Assembly: GCA_040902105.1 (NCBI GenBank)
Contig: JBBDXW010000052.1
Location: forward strand, 248,001 to 312,000
Source of the DNA: IDS-8 sp040902105
GTDB taxonomy: Bacteria > Pseudomonadota > Gammaproteobacteria > Steroidobacterales > Woeseiaceae
Direction of reading: 5' to 3'
Length of the DNA: 64,000 nucleotides
The first letter of the stretch is position 1, and each line of letters begins with the position of its first letter. This document shows, piece after piece, positions 55,632-64,000 of the stretch. Position numbers and translations under genes: made by a program. The notes under the pieces were generated by a model. That model saw only the letters and a list, made by a program, of their open reading frames with translations, had not been told where the DNA came from and did not search any database.

Positions 55632-56138
55632 GTGATCTACAAGATTATGAAACCAGGAATATTGCTGGCAGCGATCCTCGGCATTGGCAGCATTGGCGCG
55701 TGCAGTCCGGACAGCGACCAGCAGCCGTCGGACGACACACCGTCGCCGGCGGCCGACAATGTTGCGGAGCCCGCGACATCGACCCGCAGACCCTCGCCCG
55801 AAGGCGCCGCGGTCAGCTTCATAACACCGCAAGACGGCGCGGTGGTCTCCAGTCCGGTGCAGGTAGAGTTCAGTGTCGCAGGCATGGACCTCGTGCCGGC
55901 GGGAAATGATGCGCCGAATTCCGGTCACCATCATATCCTGATCGATGCGGAGCTGCCGGACATGAGTCTGCCGGTACCGGCCGATGCGAATCACGTGCAT
56001 TTCGGCGACGGCAGCGCATCCACCGAGCTGACGTTGCCGCCGGGCGAGCACACCCTGCGGCTCTTGTTTGCCGATTACCTGCACATCCCGCACGACCCCG
56101 CGGTCTATTCCGAGCGCATCACTATTACAGTCGAATAG
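55632..56138 (+). CDS. DUF4399 lipoprotein
   Basis: About 168 residues. Signal with lipobox-like GSIGAC near residue 22, then a low-complexity polar linker, then the DUF4399 domain: VSFITPQDGAVVSSPVQVEF, NSGHHHILID, NHVHFGDGSASTELTLPPGE, HTLRLLFADYLHIPHDPAVY. Several His residues suggest metal binding, not proven. GTG 55632 follows AGGAGA. It is in the same direction as the preceding gene, 31 bp away. Confidence 0.88.
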   Translation: MIYKIMKPGILLAAILGIGSIGACSPDSDQQPSDDTPSPAADNVAEPATSTRRPSPEGAAVSFITPQDGAVVSSPVQVEFSVAGMDLVPAGNDAPNSGHHHILIDAELPDMSLPVPADANHVHFGDGSASTELTLPPGEHTLRLLFADYLHIPHDPAVYSERITITVE

Positions 56139-56261
56139 CGCGGGTCGGTGGAACTGCTTGAGAGACACGACGCGGAGCACTAGAATTTCCGGGCTCGACG
56201 TTTCCCACGGCATATCGACAAGTCATTCTTCACGACCAAAGAAGCAGTCCAACACGCGTCC

Positions 56262-57734
56262 ATGAGCAAAAACATTATAGGAATCAGTGGATTGGCGGCG
56301 TATGTGCCGCCGTACCGGGTGTGGCTCGAGGACTGGTGCGAGTGGACCGGCAACCACTGGCCGAAAATACGCGAGGTGGTTGGACGCAGCTTTCGTGTGC
56401 GCGGGCCAAACCACAGCGTCTACACGCTGGCCGCGACCGCGGTGATGCGCCTGATCGACCAGTACGAAATCGACCCCCTGCGCGTGAAGTTCCTGGGGCT
56501 CGGCACCGAATCGAGCACCGACAATTCCGCCGGGGCCATCATAGTCAAGGGAATGGTCGATCGCGCCCTCCAGTCGAAGGGCAAGCCGCCGATCGCGCGA
56601 AGCTGCGAAGTGCCCGAGTTCAAGCACGCCTGCCTGGGCGGAGTTTACGGCATGAAGGGCGCCATACGTCACCTGGCGCTCGACGGCGCAGGAAGCCAGG
56701 CGATTGTCGTGTGCGCGGACATTGCGGAATACGCTCGTGGCAGCAGCGGCGAACCAACCCAGGGGGCGGGCGCCGTTGCAATGTTGCTTGAAGAGAATCC
56801 TAAACTGGCCGAAGTGGATCTGATTCGCTCCGGTTCGGCGTCCGACTACCGGATCATGGACTTCCGCAAACCCATGCAGCGCTTTTGTGGCCAGGACCGG
56901 AGCGAAAGTCACCAGGTCCAGGATTTCCCGGTCTTCAATGGCAAGTATTCGACGACTTGTTATATCGATGAAACATTGCATGCCTTGAACGACATGTATG
57001 AAAAGCGCCAGTTGCAGGCGACCGACTACCTTCGCAGCCTCCGCACGGTGTTCATGCATCGGCCGTACCGGAAAATGCCGGAAACCGGATGGGCCGTGGC
57101 CTATCTTTTTGCGCTCGGCAAGGGCACTGCCGAGGACCGCGCCGAGCTCGCATCCTACTGTTATGAAGCCGGCATCGAACCTGAGGCGTTGCTGCGCGAA
57201 ATGCTCAGCAAGCCGGAAATCGTGAGCCTTGCCGAACCGGAGCGTCTGAACGTCGAGGTCTACCCGCTCACGATGGCGGTGTTCAGGATTTTCCGCGCAT
57301 CCAGAAGATACCGCCGTGAGATACTCGACAAGCTTGCGCTCGGCAGCGACACGATGCTCGATCTAGGAAACCTGTACACCGCGGCGCTGCCTGCCTGGAT
57401 CGCCGCGGGCTTCGAGCAGGCGCTGGACGAAGGCAGAGACCTCAAGGGCGAGGAGCTGCTGACCCTTGGCTACGGCAGCGGCGATGCCGCGGAAGTCATT
57501 CCTTTCTTCGCCGCCGACAAATGGCGCGACGCGGCCGCGGCGATCCGCTTTGCCGATGCCATGGAATTTGCACTCGATCTGAACAAGGAGCAGTACGAGG
57601 CGCTGCACGACGGGCGGCGAGTCAACGGACTCGACTACATTCCGCAGAGTGAGTTCGTTATTGAAAAGGTCGGTCGAACCGACCACCGGCAATTCCAGGA
57701 CATCGGCATCGAGTATTACCGCTACGTCGGCTGA
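56262..57734 (+). CDS. mvaS: Hydroxymethylglutaryl-CoA synthase
   Basis: A 490-residue thiolase-fold enzyme joining acetyl-CoA and acetoacetyl-CoA to HMG-CoA, the first committed step of the mevalonate pathway. Glu83 in GLGTESSTDNSAGA and the catalytic Cys124 in EFKHACLGGVYGMKGAIRHL are visible. GEPTQGAGAVAMLLE is typical. Longer than the 380-400 residue Firmicute enzymes through inserts and a C-terminal extension. Its stop codon abuts the stop of idi. The other mevalonate genes follow on the opposite strand. Confidence 0.93.
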   Translation: MSKNIIGISGLAAYVPPYRVWLEDWCEWTGNHWPKIREVVGRSFRVRGPNHSVYTLAATAVMRLIDQYEIDPLRVKFLGLGTESSTDNSAGAIIVKGMVDRALQSKGKPPIARSCEVPEFKHACLGGVYGMKGAIRHLALDGAGSQAIVVCADIAEYARGSSGEPTQGAGAVAMLLEENPKLAEVDLIRSGSASDYRIMDFRKPMQRFCGQDRSESHQVQDFPVFNGKYSTTCYIDETLHALNDMYEKRQLQATDYLRSLRTVFMHRPYRKMPETGWAVAYLFALGKGTAEDRAELASYCYEAGIEPEALLREMLSKPEIVSLAEPERLNVEVYPLTMAVFRIFRASRRYRREILDKLALGSDTMLDLGNLYTAALPAWIAAGFEQALDEGRDLKGEELLTLGYGSGDAAEVIPFFAADKWRDAAAAIRFADAMEFALDLNKEQYEALHDGRRVNGLDYIPQSEFVIEKVGRTDHRQFQDIGIEYYRYVG

Positions 57735-58313
57735 TTAGCCGCCGTCGAGGTATCTCTGCAATAGCGGCGCGTGCCGTTCCTTGAGCCGCTGCCATTCGAG
57801 TTTGAACCACGGCGTGAAATCCTCGGGATTGACGTCGAGTTCCTGTTGCAATTCCGCTGCATTAAGAGAACGCGTCGCGGCGATTTCGTTCGTGTTGGCG
57901 ACAATTGCATCGCATGTGCGGCCGAGAAGAACCCAGCACAACTCGTGCTCCGCGCCCAGATCGCCAAAGTCCGCCTGATATGTGAACTTGTAGACGAATT
58001 CCAGTTCGGCTTCGATGTTGAGTTCGTCCTGCAGGCGCCGTTCGGTGGCTTCTTCCATCGACTCGCCGCGCCGCGGGTGACTGCAACAACTGTTGGACCA
58101 GTACAGCGGCCACAGGCGCTTCGAGGCGCTGCGTCGTTGCATCAGCAGCCGTCCATCGCGGTCAAAAATGAACAGCGAGAACGCCCTGTGCAATATCCCG
58201 CCCGCGTCGTGGCAGGATGACTTGTCGAGGTAACCGATTTCGACGTCGTTTTTGTCGACCAGAATGAGCTGTTCGCTGTCGGAGGAAACGATCCTGTTCT
58301 CGTAGTCCTGCAT
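57735..58313 (-). CDS. idi: Isopentenyl-diphosphate delta-isomerase, type 1
   Basis: A 192-residue Nudix-fold isomerase interconverting IPP and DMAPP. LHRAFSLFIFDRDGRLLMQR, the active-site Cys in YWSNSCCSHPRRGESMEEAT, RRLQDELNIEAE and GAEHELCWVLLGR are type 1 motifs. ATG 58313 has an AAAAGGA right upstream. Last gene of the minus-strand mevalonate operon, 22 bp after the reductase-kinase gene. Confidence 0.95.
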   Translation of the reverse strand: MQDYENRIVSSDSEQLILVDKNDVEIGYLDKSSCHDAGGILHRAFSLFIFDRDGRLLMQRRSASKRLWPLYWSNSCCSHPRRGESMEEATERRLQDELNIEAELEFVYKFTYQADFGDLGAEHELCWVLLGRTCDAIVANTNEIAATRSLNAAELQQELDVNPEDFTPWFKLEWQRLKERHAPLLQRYLDGG

Positions 58314-58335
58314 TCCTTTTCTCTGCGGCTGTGAG

Positions 58336-60573
58336 TCAAATGATGCGGTAGCCGGCACGACGCAGTGCCTGCTCGACGCGATCTGTCGCACCGGGACACA
58401 GCGCCACGATCGATCCGCCGCCTCCGGCTCCGGTCAACTTGGCGCCGACGGCCCCGTTCCGCCGCGCAATGTCCACCATTTTCTCCAGTTCCGGAGTGGA
58501 TACCTCGATGGCGTTCAGCAGTCCGTGGCACAGGTTCATCAATGCACCGAGCTGCACGTAGTCGCGACCGGTGAGCGCTGCCGCGCCTGCAACGGCGATC
58601 GCGTCGATCTCGTCGAAGATGGCATTGTAGCGTCCCGCCATTCTCGCATGGCGGCTCTGGACTGCCAGGACCTGGTCTTTCGTGCCGCTCTGCGTTGCAC
58701 TCGCGGCTATCACGATCGGCGGGAACTCCGCCAGATCGAGAACTTTTGCGGGCGGCGTGGCGCTCTTCCGGTACAGCACGGGCCTGCCGAACGTCGCCAC
58801 AGTATTGTCGATGCCGGACGGATTGCCGTGCGCGAGTTTTTCACATTCGAATGCGAACTCGTGTATCGCAGTGTCGGCGAGTCCGAGCTCGAACACGTGA
58901 TCGAAAGCCCGCAGGATGGCCACCGCAACGGCCGCCGAGGATCCGAGTCCCGCGGCCCGTGGTATGCGCGAACGCAGGCGAATCTCGAACGCCCTGCCGC
59001 TCAGGCCGAGACGCTGGACGATGAGGTCCAGCATCTCCGACAGTCCTGCCGGCACTCGCTCCTGCTGCGAAAACCGCCGTTCGTCGTCCCGCTCCCGGAT
59101 AACCCACGTCGTTTCGTCGCTCTCCCTGAGCGACACCGTGACCGCACGATCGAGCGGCAATGCAAGTACGTGCCGGTCGTACACGGCCGCATGCTCGCCA
59201 AGCAGGATGACCTTGCCCGCAGCCGCGCCGTGCACCGTCCATCCGGTCGTTCCCATGCCAGCGCGATCATTGTCGCCGCCCGCCATTCGGGCAAGCAGTT
59301 CATGCGCTTTCCTGATCTTTATTTCTCCACTTTCGATAAGTCCCTGCACGACCCGATCGAAATGTTCGGGCGGGGCGTCGGCGCTTGCCGCAACACTGCG
59401 TGCGTGCAGGCTCATGTGTCCTTTCTGGATACCCTCGGTAACGAGCGCGCGCAACGCGGCGAAGTTCTGCGCAAGTCCGACCGCAGCCATGAGGGTCGCG
59501 AGTTCGCCGGCGGAGCTGACGCCGGCGATTTGCAGGCTCACCTGCACGGCCGGATTCGTCTGCAGTGAGCCTCCGACGATCCCGACTTTGATCGGCATCG
59601 TCAGTACACCCGCAAGATTTCCATCGGCGTCGACCGACCAGGTCGTCAGCGAGCGGTACGCGCCGTCCCGCACCGCGTAGGCATGTGCGGCGGCCTCGCA
59701 CGATCGCCAGTCGTTTCCGGTTGCGATGGCCACCGCATCGATGCCGTTCATGATGCCTTTGTTATGCGTGGCGGCCCGGTGCGGGTCCGCGTTCGCGAAG
59801 TCCGTTGCCACGACGATCGCATCGCGTATGGATTCGGCGCTGCGGTCGCGCTCACGCAGATCCGCAAGAAGAATGGTTGCGCGGGCGGTCACGAGCGAAC
59901 GGTCGGCCAGGTTGGACAGGATCCGCAGTACCGCCGTGCCTCCGCTCAATACTTCAACCCGCGGCGCGATGCCCTCGCACATGGAGTTCACGATGTTCGC
60001 ACCCATTGCATCGCAGGTGTCGACGAGTAAATGCAATGCGACTGTCCATTGCGCCGTCTCGTGCCCTCGCAAGCTACGTTTGAAAAATTGGATGTCGCGT
60101 GCCCCGCCGCCCCGCGCCCTGAGATTCGGCTGAAGCTCGTTGGCCAGTGCGACCAGTTCGTCCTTGGCTTCTTCAAGCAGCCTGATCGTCGTGTCCGGTT
60201 GCGGCGTTCCGGTAAGCACAATCTGGCCGATCGCAAGCGAGCCGTTCGCATCGACTCTGAAGCCGCCGGAGGCGCGAGCCAGCCTGGCCGCCCCGCTGAC
60301 GCCGGCGACGATCGACGGTTCCTCCACCACCATCGGTATCACGTAATCCCGCCCGTTCACGGTGAAATTGGGCGCCGCGGCAAGCGGCAGACCAAAGACG
60401 CCGATGACGTTCTCGATCATCTTGTCGGCAGTGTCGCGGCCAATGAGTGCCGCGCCATCCTTGAGGCGCGCGGCGGTTGCGGCATCGAGCCACTGCCTCT
60501 CCAGCAGCGCATCGATCCGTTCGCTGACGGTCATCCGGTAAAAGCCGCTTATACGGGAATCTTTCAAGGACAA
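58336..60573 (-). CDS. mvaA: Fused class II HMG-CoA reductase and mevalonate kinase
   Basis: A 745-residue fusion. Residues 1-425 are a class II HMG-CoA reductase: DSRISGFYRMTVSERIDALL, VVEEPSIVAGVS (Glu84/85), HNKGIMNGIDAVAIATGND (Lys272, Asp288), KGHMSLHARSVA (flap His386/390). After a linker of about 20 residues, 445-745 are a GHMP kinase: AAAGKVILLGEHAAVYDRHV, PRAAGLGSSAAVAVA, HGNPSGIDNTVATFG and KLTGAGGGGSIVA, best fitting mevalonate kinase. The frame is continuous without any stop. TTG 60573 starts the protein, 4 bp after the phosphomevalonate kinase gene. The fusion would make mevalonate and phosphorylate it. No separate mevalonate kinase gene is seen here, supporting this role. Confidence 0.93.
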   Translation of the reverse strand: MSLKDSRISGFYRMTVSERIDALLERQWLDAATAARLKDGAALIGRDTADKMIENVIGVFGLPLAAAPNFTVNGRDYVIPMVVEEPSIVAGVSGAARLARASGGFRVDANGSLAIGQIVLTGTPQPDTTIRLLEEAKDELVALANELQPNLRARGGGARDIQFFKRSLRGHETAQWTVALHLLVDTCDAMGANIVNSMCEGIAPRVEVLSGGTAVLRILSNLADRSLVTARATILLADLRERDRSAESIRDAIVVATDFANADPHRAATHNKGIMNGIDAVAIATGNDWRSCEAAAHAYAVRDGAYRSLTTWSVDADGNLAGVLTMPIKVGIVGGSLQTNPAVQVSLQIAGVSSAGELATLMAAVGLAQNFAALRALVTEGIQKGHMSLHARSVAASADAPPEHFDRVVQGLIESGEIKIRKAHELLARMAGGDNDRAGMGTTGWTVHGAAAGKVILLGEHAAVYDRHVLALPLDRAVTVSLRESDETTWVIRERDDERRFSQQERVPAGLSEMLDLIVQRLGLSGRAFEIRLRSRIPRAAGLGSSAAVAVAILRAFDHVFELGLADTAIHEFAFECEKLAHGNPSGIDNTVATFGRPVLYRKSATPPAKVLDLAEFPPIVIAASATQSGTKDQVLAVQSRHARMAGRYNAIFDEIDAIAVAGAAALTGRDYVQLGALMNLCHGLLNAIEVSTPELEKMVDIARRNGAVGAKLTGAGGGGSIVALCPGATDRVEQALRRAGYRII

Positions 60574-60577
60574 TACT

Positions 60578-61633
60578 TCAGTGTTCGTAAATCAGTCCGG
60601 CCGTTTCCAGCGAGTGCTCCAGGCGACGAAAGCCCAGTTGCCCGGCGCGGACGCCGAATTCTGCAATGGACTTTTGCGATGCATCCTGCAGCGCGAAGGC
60701 AATACCAATATCACCGCCTCCGGCCCCGCAGGGTTTGTAGACGAATCCGTAGTCTTCCGCAATTTCGCACAACTCCTGGTGGCCGGCATCGAATACTCCG
60801 AGCGCGTGCTCGAGACTGAATTGCCGCAGCGCGGCCGTATACTCGCGCAGTGCGCCCAGGATCCCGGCCGCCGCCGCGCGTTGCCAGGCATCCAGCACGT
60901 TACGCGATTCGTCCATGAGCCTCGCAGCGGATTTTCGAGCCGCACGATTCCGCTCGAAACGCTCGAGTTCTTTCAACCTGTCGACGGTGCTCGCCGGCTT
61001 GCCGCTCCACCAGAGTGAGGCCGTAAGCCCGGCAGGCCATTGCAAAGTCCGTATCCGCCGTTCCGGCCGCAGGCTGAACGCAATGACGCCGCCCTGAACC
61101 GCGGTTGCCACATCGATGCCACTGCCTTTACCGCCCTGGAAGCTCGCGTGCGCAGCGGCGGCCGATTCGCCGATGTCGCGGGCCGCCGCCCGCGCCCTGA
61201 CCTCTGCCGCGCCCGCCCGGACCAGCGCCGCGGTCAGCGCTACCGCGAGTGCAGAACTGGAACCGAAACCGAGCTTCAACGTGCTTTCCGCATCGAAAAA
61301 GCTGCGGGTATCGAGGGTCAGCGTTAGGCTTTGCGCCGGCAGTGCCTGCAGCTGTCTCCAGACGTGCTCGAGCAACGCACAATTGTCGACGCGATTCGCC
61401 TGAGCGCGATTGTCCTCCCGCCATTCGACAAGGCCGCGCTCCGTACAGCGAAATTCCGATTTGCGATCGCCAAGGCCCGGCGAGATCACGCTGTGAAATG
61501 GCGCGTCGGCGGCGGATTCTGCCGTAACCCGGGCACGGCAATCGATTGCCATCGAAATCGCCGGCGCGCCCTGCAGCACCGCGTACTCCCCCGATACCAC
61601 TGCCTTTCCCGGGGCGCTCGCAGAAAAACGCAT
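60578..61633 (-). CDS. Phosphomevalonate kinase-like GHMP kinase
   Basis: A 351-residue GHMP kinase. ASAPGKAVVSGEYAVLQGAP at the N-terminus, LKLGFGSSSALAVALTAALV (ATP loop), QGGKGSGIDVATAVQGG and YKPCGAGGGDIGIAF are the three family motifs. SGEYAVLQGAPAI is typical of phosphomevalonate kinase. It lies between mvaD and the reductase-kinase fusion in one operon, so phosphorylation of mevalonate 5-phosphate is the expected reaction. ATG 61633 overlaps the mvaD stop by one base (TGATG). Confidence 0.88.
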   Translation of the reverse strand: MRFSASAPGKAVVSGEYAVLQGAPAISMAIDCRARVTAESAADAPFHSVISPGLGDRKSEFRCTERGLVEWREDNRAQANRVDNCALLEHVWRQLQALPAQSLTLTLDTRSFFDAESTLKLGFGSSSALAVALTAALVRAGAAEVRARAAARDIGESAAAAHASFQGGKGSGIDVATAVQGGVIAFSLRPERRIRTLQWPAGLTASLWWSGKPASTVDRLKELERFERNRAARKSAARLMDESRNVLDAWQRAAAAGILGALREYTAALRQFSLEHALGVFDAGHQELCEIAEDYGFVYKPCGAGGGDIGIAFALQDASQKSIAEFGVRAGQLGFRRLEHSLETAGLIYEH

Positions 61634-62616
61634 CAAGCGTCGTCGTCCAGCGAATCGCGCAACAATCTGGCGCCCTTTCCCAGTCCGCTTGCAATGACTT
61701 TTTTCACACCCGGCGTGCCAGACAGGACGGCACTGACCGCAGCCGCAGCCTCGGGCAGGCAAACTGCCTTGACCTGCGGTCCTGCGTCGATCGTAAAAAA
61801 TACCGGGACGGCGCTTCGCTGCAGTTTACGAATCGCTTCCATTCCGTTCAGCGTGGCTTCGTTCCAATACACGATGGGCGGCTTCGAGGTCCACATGACC
61901 GAGTGCATCTTGAGACAGTTATGCTCCGAGACCGCGGCCAGCTTGTCGAAATCCTGCTCCCGTACGGCGGTCCGGGCGACGTCGAGATCGGCGTCCTGGC
62001 GCTCGACCCAGCTTCGATAAAACGGCGAGGTCGCCGCGCTTCGGATCATCGCCTCTGCCGAACCCACCGCCTTCGGCCTTTCTTCGGTAACTGCGACTAT
62101 GACGCAGAGGGGCCATTCGTCCACCGCAGCAATCGAGTCTAAGTCTATTTCCTCATCGTCCGCGCGCAATTCGACGATGCCTTCATAAAAAGATCGCGCC
62201 GCCGACCCGGACGCGCTACCCGCCAGTCTCGCCAACGCCAGGGTGTCGTGCCGCAACTTCGCCGCCTGGCTCACCGCCATGACAAGCGCGGCAAACGCTG
62301 ACGAGGACGACGCCAGTCCTGCGGCGATCGGAAAATTGCTTTCGCTCGAGATCGCCGCCCTGGGCCGCGAACTTCCGAGCATGCGGTCGAGACAGGCCGA
62401 CACCCGCGCCAGCATGGCGGTGTTGCCGAAGCCGTTGACCGAAAGCGTGTCGGCTGCCGCAGTGACGGGAAATTCGACCGACATCTTCGTCCACAGCGTG
62501 TCCAGCGTGACGGACAGTGACCCGGCTGCGGGCAGGTTTTTTTCCGTGTTCCGCTTGCCCCAGTATTTAACAAGCGCAATATTCGGTTGTGCCACGGCGT
62601 GGGCCCACATTCGCAT
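61633..62616 (-). CDS. mvaD: Diphosphomevalonate decarboxylase
   Basis: A 327-residue GHMP-family decarboxylase producing IPP. AQPNIALVKYWGKRNTEKNL is diagnostic, SESNFPIAAGLASSSSAFAA is the phosphate loop, LARLAGSASGSAARSFYEG and FFTIDAGPQVKAVC (catalytic Asp) follow. ATG 62616 or ATG 62610 is the start. First gene of the minus-strand operon mvaD-pmk-mvaA/mvk-idi, divergent from the farnesyl synthase gene. Confidence 0.95.
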   Translation of the reverse strand: MRMWAHAVAQPNIALVKYWGKRNTEKNLPAAGSLSVTLDTLWTKMSVEFPVTAAADTLSVNGFGNTAMLARVSACLDRMLGSSRPRAAISSESNFPIAAGLASSSSAFAALVMAVSQAAKLRHDTLALARLAGSASGSAARSFYEGIVELRADDEEIDLDSIAAVDEWPLCVIVAVTEERPKAVGSAEAMIRSAATSPFYRSWVERQDADLDVARTAVREQDFDKLAAVSEHNCLKMHSVMWTSKPPIVYWNEATLNGMEAIRKLQRSAVPVFFTIDAGPQVKAVCLPEAAAAVSAVLSGTPGVKKVIASGLGKGARLLRDSLDDDA

Positions 62617-62756
62617 TTTCCGCAGAGGGGATGGTTCTCGACTTATTCGGTCGGCGCGAAATTATAGCCCACGGCGGCCGGAGTTCGCCGGACAGAGTAC
62701 TCGCCCGGGATTCATCGCACGGAGTGGAGGCAGGCGCGGAGCGCAACCTCCGCCAT

Positions 62757-63695
62757 ATGGGTGTAGTCTTGTTCGACGATTTGAAAGCTTCTGGAAGCGC
62801 CTCTTTGCCCGGGTCTTGCGCCGAAAAAATATCTGCATACAGCAAACGTATCAGCGAGCGTCTCGATCGGGCACTGCCGGCAGCGGGCCATATGCCGCAG
62901 CGCCTGCACGAAGCCATGCGCTATGCGGTGCTGAACGGAGGCAAGCGGGTGCGGCCGATGCTGGTATACGCCAGCGGCGAGTGTCTCGGCATCGACCCCG
63001 GAAGGCTGGACGCGCCCGCCGTCGCAATCGAACTGATCCACGCATTCTCCCTGGTGCACGACGATCTTCCGGCCATGGACAACGACGACCTGCGCCGCGG
63101 CGAACCCACCGTGCACCGGAAATTCGACGAGGCATCCGCGATCCTGGCGGCAGATGCCTTGCAGCCGCTTGCTTTCAGCGTTCTGGCCTCGGCCTACGGC
63201 ATCGACGACAGTCAGGCCGTGGCGCTGGTGCGCCTCGTGGCAGAGGCCTGCGGCTCGCTCGGTATGACCGGCGGACAGGCGATCGATCTCTCGTCGGAGG
63301 GCAGCTCGCTGACGCGCGCGGAACTCACGCAAATGCACGCGCTGAAAACGGGCGCGCTGATCCGGGCATCCGTGATGTCCGCGTGCTGCCTTGATCCCGG
63401 TCTTCACCGCGACAAGCGGGGCGCCCTCGACCGCTTCGCGCAAACGATCGGGCTCGCTTTCCAGATCAAGGACGACATCCTGGATGTCGAGGGCGAAACC
63501 GGCGTGATAGGTAAGCAGGCCGGCGCGGACCAGGTCCGCGGTAAGGCAACCTGGCCTTCGCTGTTCGGCCTCGAGGAGTCAAAGAAGCGCTGCGACGAAC
63601 TGCTGGCCGATGCGATAGCCTCCCTGGATCCCTTCGGCGGGGATGCCGCCACCTTGCGATGGCTGGCCCACTATATCGTCGAGAGGGTCCGATGA
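62757..63695 (+). CDS. ispA: Farnesyl diphosphate synthase-type polyprenyl synthetase
   Basis: About 312 residues. AMRYAVLNGGKRVRPMLVYA, the first aspartate motif LVHDDLPAMDNDDLRRG, TGALIRASVM and the second aspartate motif FQIKDDILDVEGE are present; residues before the first motif are small and aromatic as in the C15 type. It condenses IPP and DMAPP made by the neighbouring operon. ATG 62757 has a poor ribosome-binding site and the frame is open further upstream (GTG 62724), so the start is uncertain. It overlaps dinB by 4 bp. Confidence 0.92.
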   Translation: MGVVLFDDLKASGSASLPGSCAEKISAYSKRISERLDRALPAAGHMPQRLHEAMRYAVLNGGKRVRPMLVYASGECLGIDPGRLDAPAVAIELIHAFSLVHDDLPAMDNDDLRRGEPTVHRKFDEASAILAADALQPLAFSVLASAYGIDDSQAVALVRLVAEACGSLGMTGGQAIDLSSEGSSLTRAELTQMHALKTGALIRASVMSACCLDPGLHRDKRGALDRFAQTIGLAFQIKDDILDVEGETGVIGKQAGADQVRGKATWPSLFGLEESKKRCDELLADAIASLDPFGGDAATLRWLAHYIVERVR

Positions 63696-64000
63696 CCGCG
63701 GCCAGGCAGCGGCAGATCCTGCACGTCGACATGGATGCGTTCTATGCTTCCGTGGAGCAGCGCGACCATCCCGAACTGCGCGGCAAGCCGGTCGTTGTCG
63801 GAGGTGATGTCCGCGGCGTCGTTGCCGCCGCCAGTTACGAGGCAAGAAAGTTCGGCATACGTTCGGCCATGCCCATGCGCGAGGCAGAGCGACGCTGTGC
63901 CGATCTCGTCCGCCTGCCCCTTCGCATGTCCTATTACAAGGCGGTGTCGGACGAAGTGTTTGCCGTGTTTCACGAATTCACGCCGCTGGTCGAGGGACTG
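63692..64000 (+). CDS. dinB: DNA polymerase IV, N-terminal part only
   Basis: About 103 residues before the window edge. ILHVDMDAFYASVEQRDHPE holds the first catalytic Asp pair, followed by KPVVVGG, ASYEARKFGIRSAMPMREA and YYKAVSDEVFAVF, all typical of Y-family polymerase DinB (translesion synthesis). ATG 63692 overlaps the ispA stop (ATGA). The palm Ser-x-Asp-Glu motif and the rest lie outside. Confidence 0.93.
   Translation, partial: MTAARQRQILHVDMDAFYASVEQRDHPELRGKPVVVGGDVRGVVAAASYEARKFGIRSAMPMREAERRCADLVRLPLRMSYYKAVSDEVFAVFHEFTPLVEGL

Overview
The window is about 64 kb of GC-rich (roughly 60 %) bacterial chromosome with dense, mostly housekeeping gene content. The gene set points to a gammaproteobacterium outside the enterics: class I gshA, a pspF/pspABC locus with a sigma-54 promoter, FadE-type acyl-CoA dehydrogenase, biosynthetic threonine deaminase with two ACT-like domains, and a RAYT transposase with REP palindromes. 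The Woeseiales, Chromatiales or Xanthomonadales neighbourhood is my guess; no rRNA or ribosomal protein is present to test it. I found no prophage, CRISPR array, rRNA or tRNA.

Layout. 1-2 kb: an ECF sigma factor (cut by the window edge) with a small membrane protein, then a REP-associated tyrosine transposase flanked by its own REP sequences. 2-10.7 kb: an exported epimerase-like protein; a 2-oxoacid:ferredoxin oxidoreductase (beta, and fused gamma-alpha) followed by a flavoprotein with 4Fe-4S motifs that could be its electron partner; dihydroorotase and prolyl aminopeptidase. 10.9-15.2 kb: a two-domain M16 protease, then unrecognised genes diverging from a strong Fur-box-like palindrome. 15.3-22 kb: a cobalamin riboswitch on the minus strand that reads into nrdA, nrdB and metE, all B12-independent enzymes. 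22-28.9 kb: ilvA, a class II aldolase, a pair of unknown genes, a DUF1761-type protein and a UvrD-family helicase. 29-40.9 kb: an SLC13/TrkA-C permease, three oxidoreductases, two tandem divergent paralogues of unknown function, gshA, a DUF2845 protein, a bactofilin, and a receiver-domain protein with a membrane helix. 41.4-50.1 kb: a GGDEF/EAL protein, the phage-shock-protein locus with divergent pspF, and a GntR-ABC transporter operon with a perfect palindromic operator. 50.6-56.1 kb: mdh, fadE and two envelope proteins. 56.2-63.7 kb: a complete mevalonate route from HMG-CoA synthase to farnesyl diphosphate synthase, then the start of dinB.

The most notable items are: (i) one 745-residue protein that joins class II HMG-CoA reductase to mevalonate kinase inside the isoprenoid cluster; (ii) the B12 riboswitch placed ahead of nrdAB-metE; (iii) three copies of a 183-217 bp nested palindrome whose stems differ in sequence but keep pairing, suggesting selection on structure; (iv) REPIN-type doublets next to their likely mobilising transposase; and (v) the receiver-membrane-OmpA-like protein convergent with the bactofilin gene.
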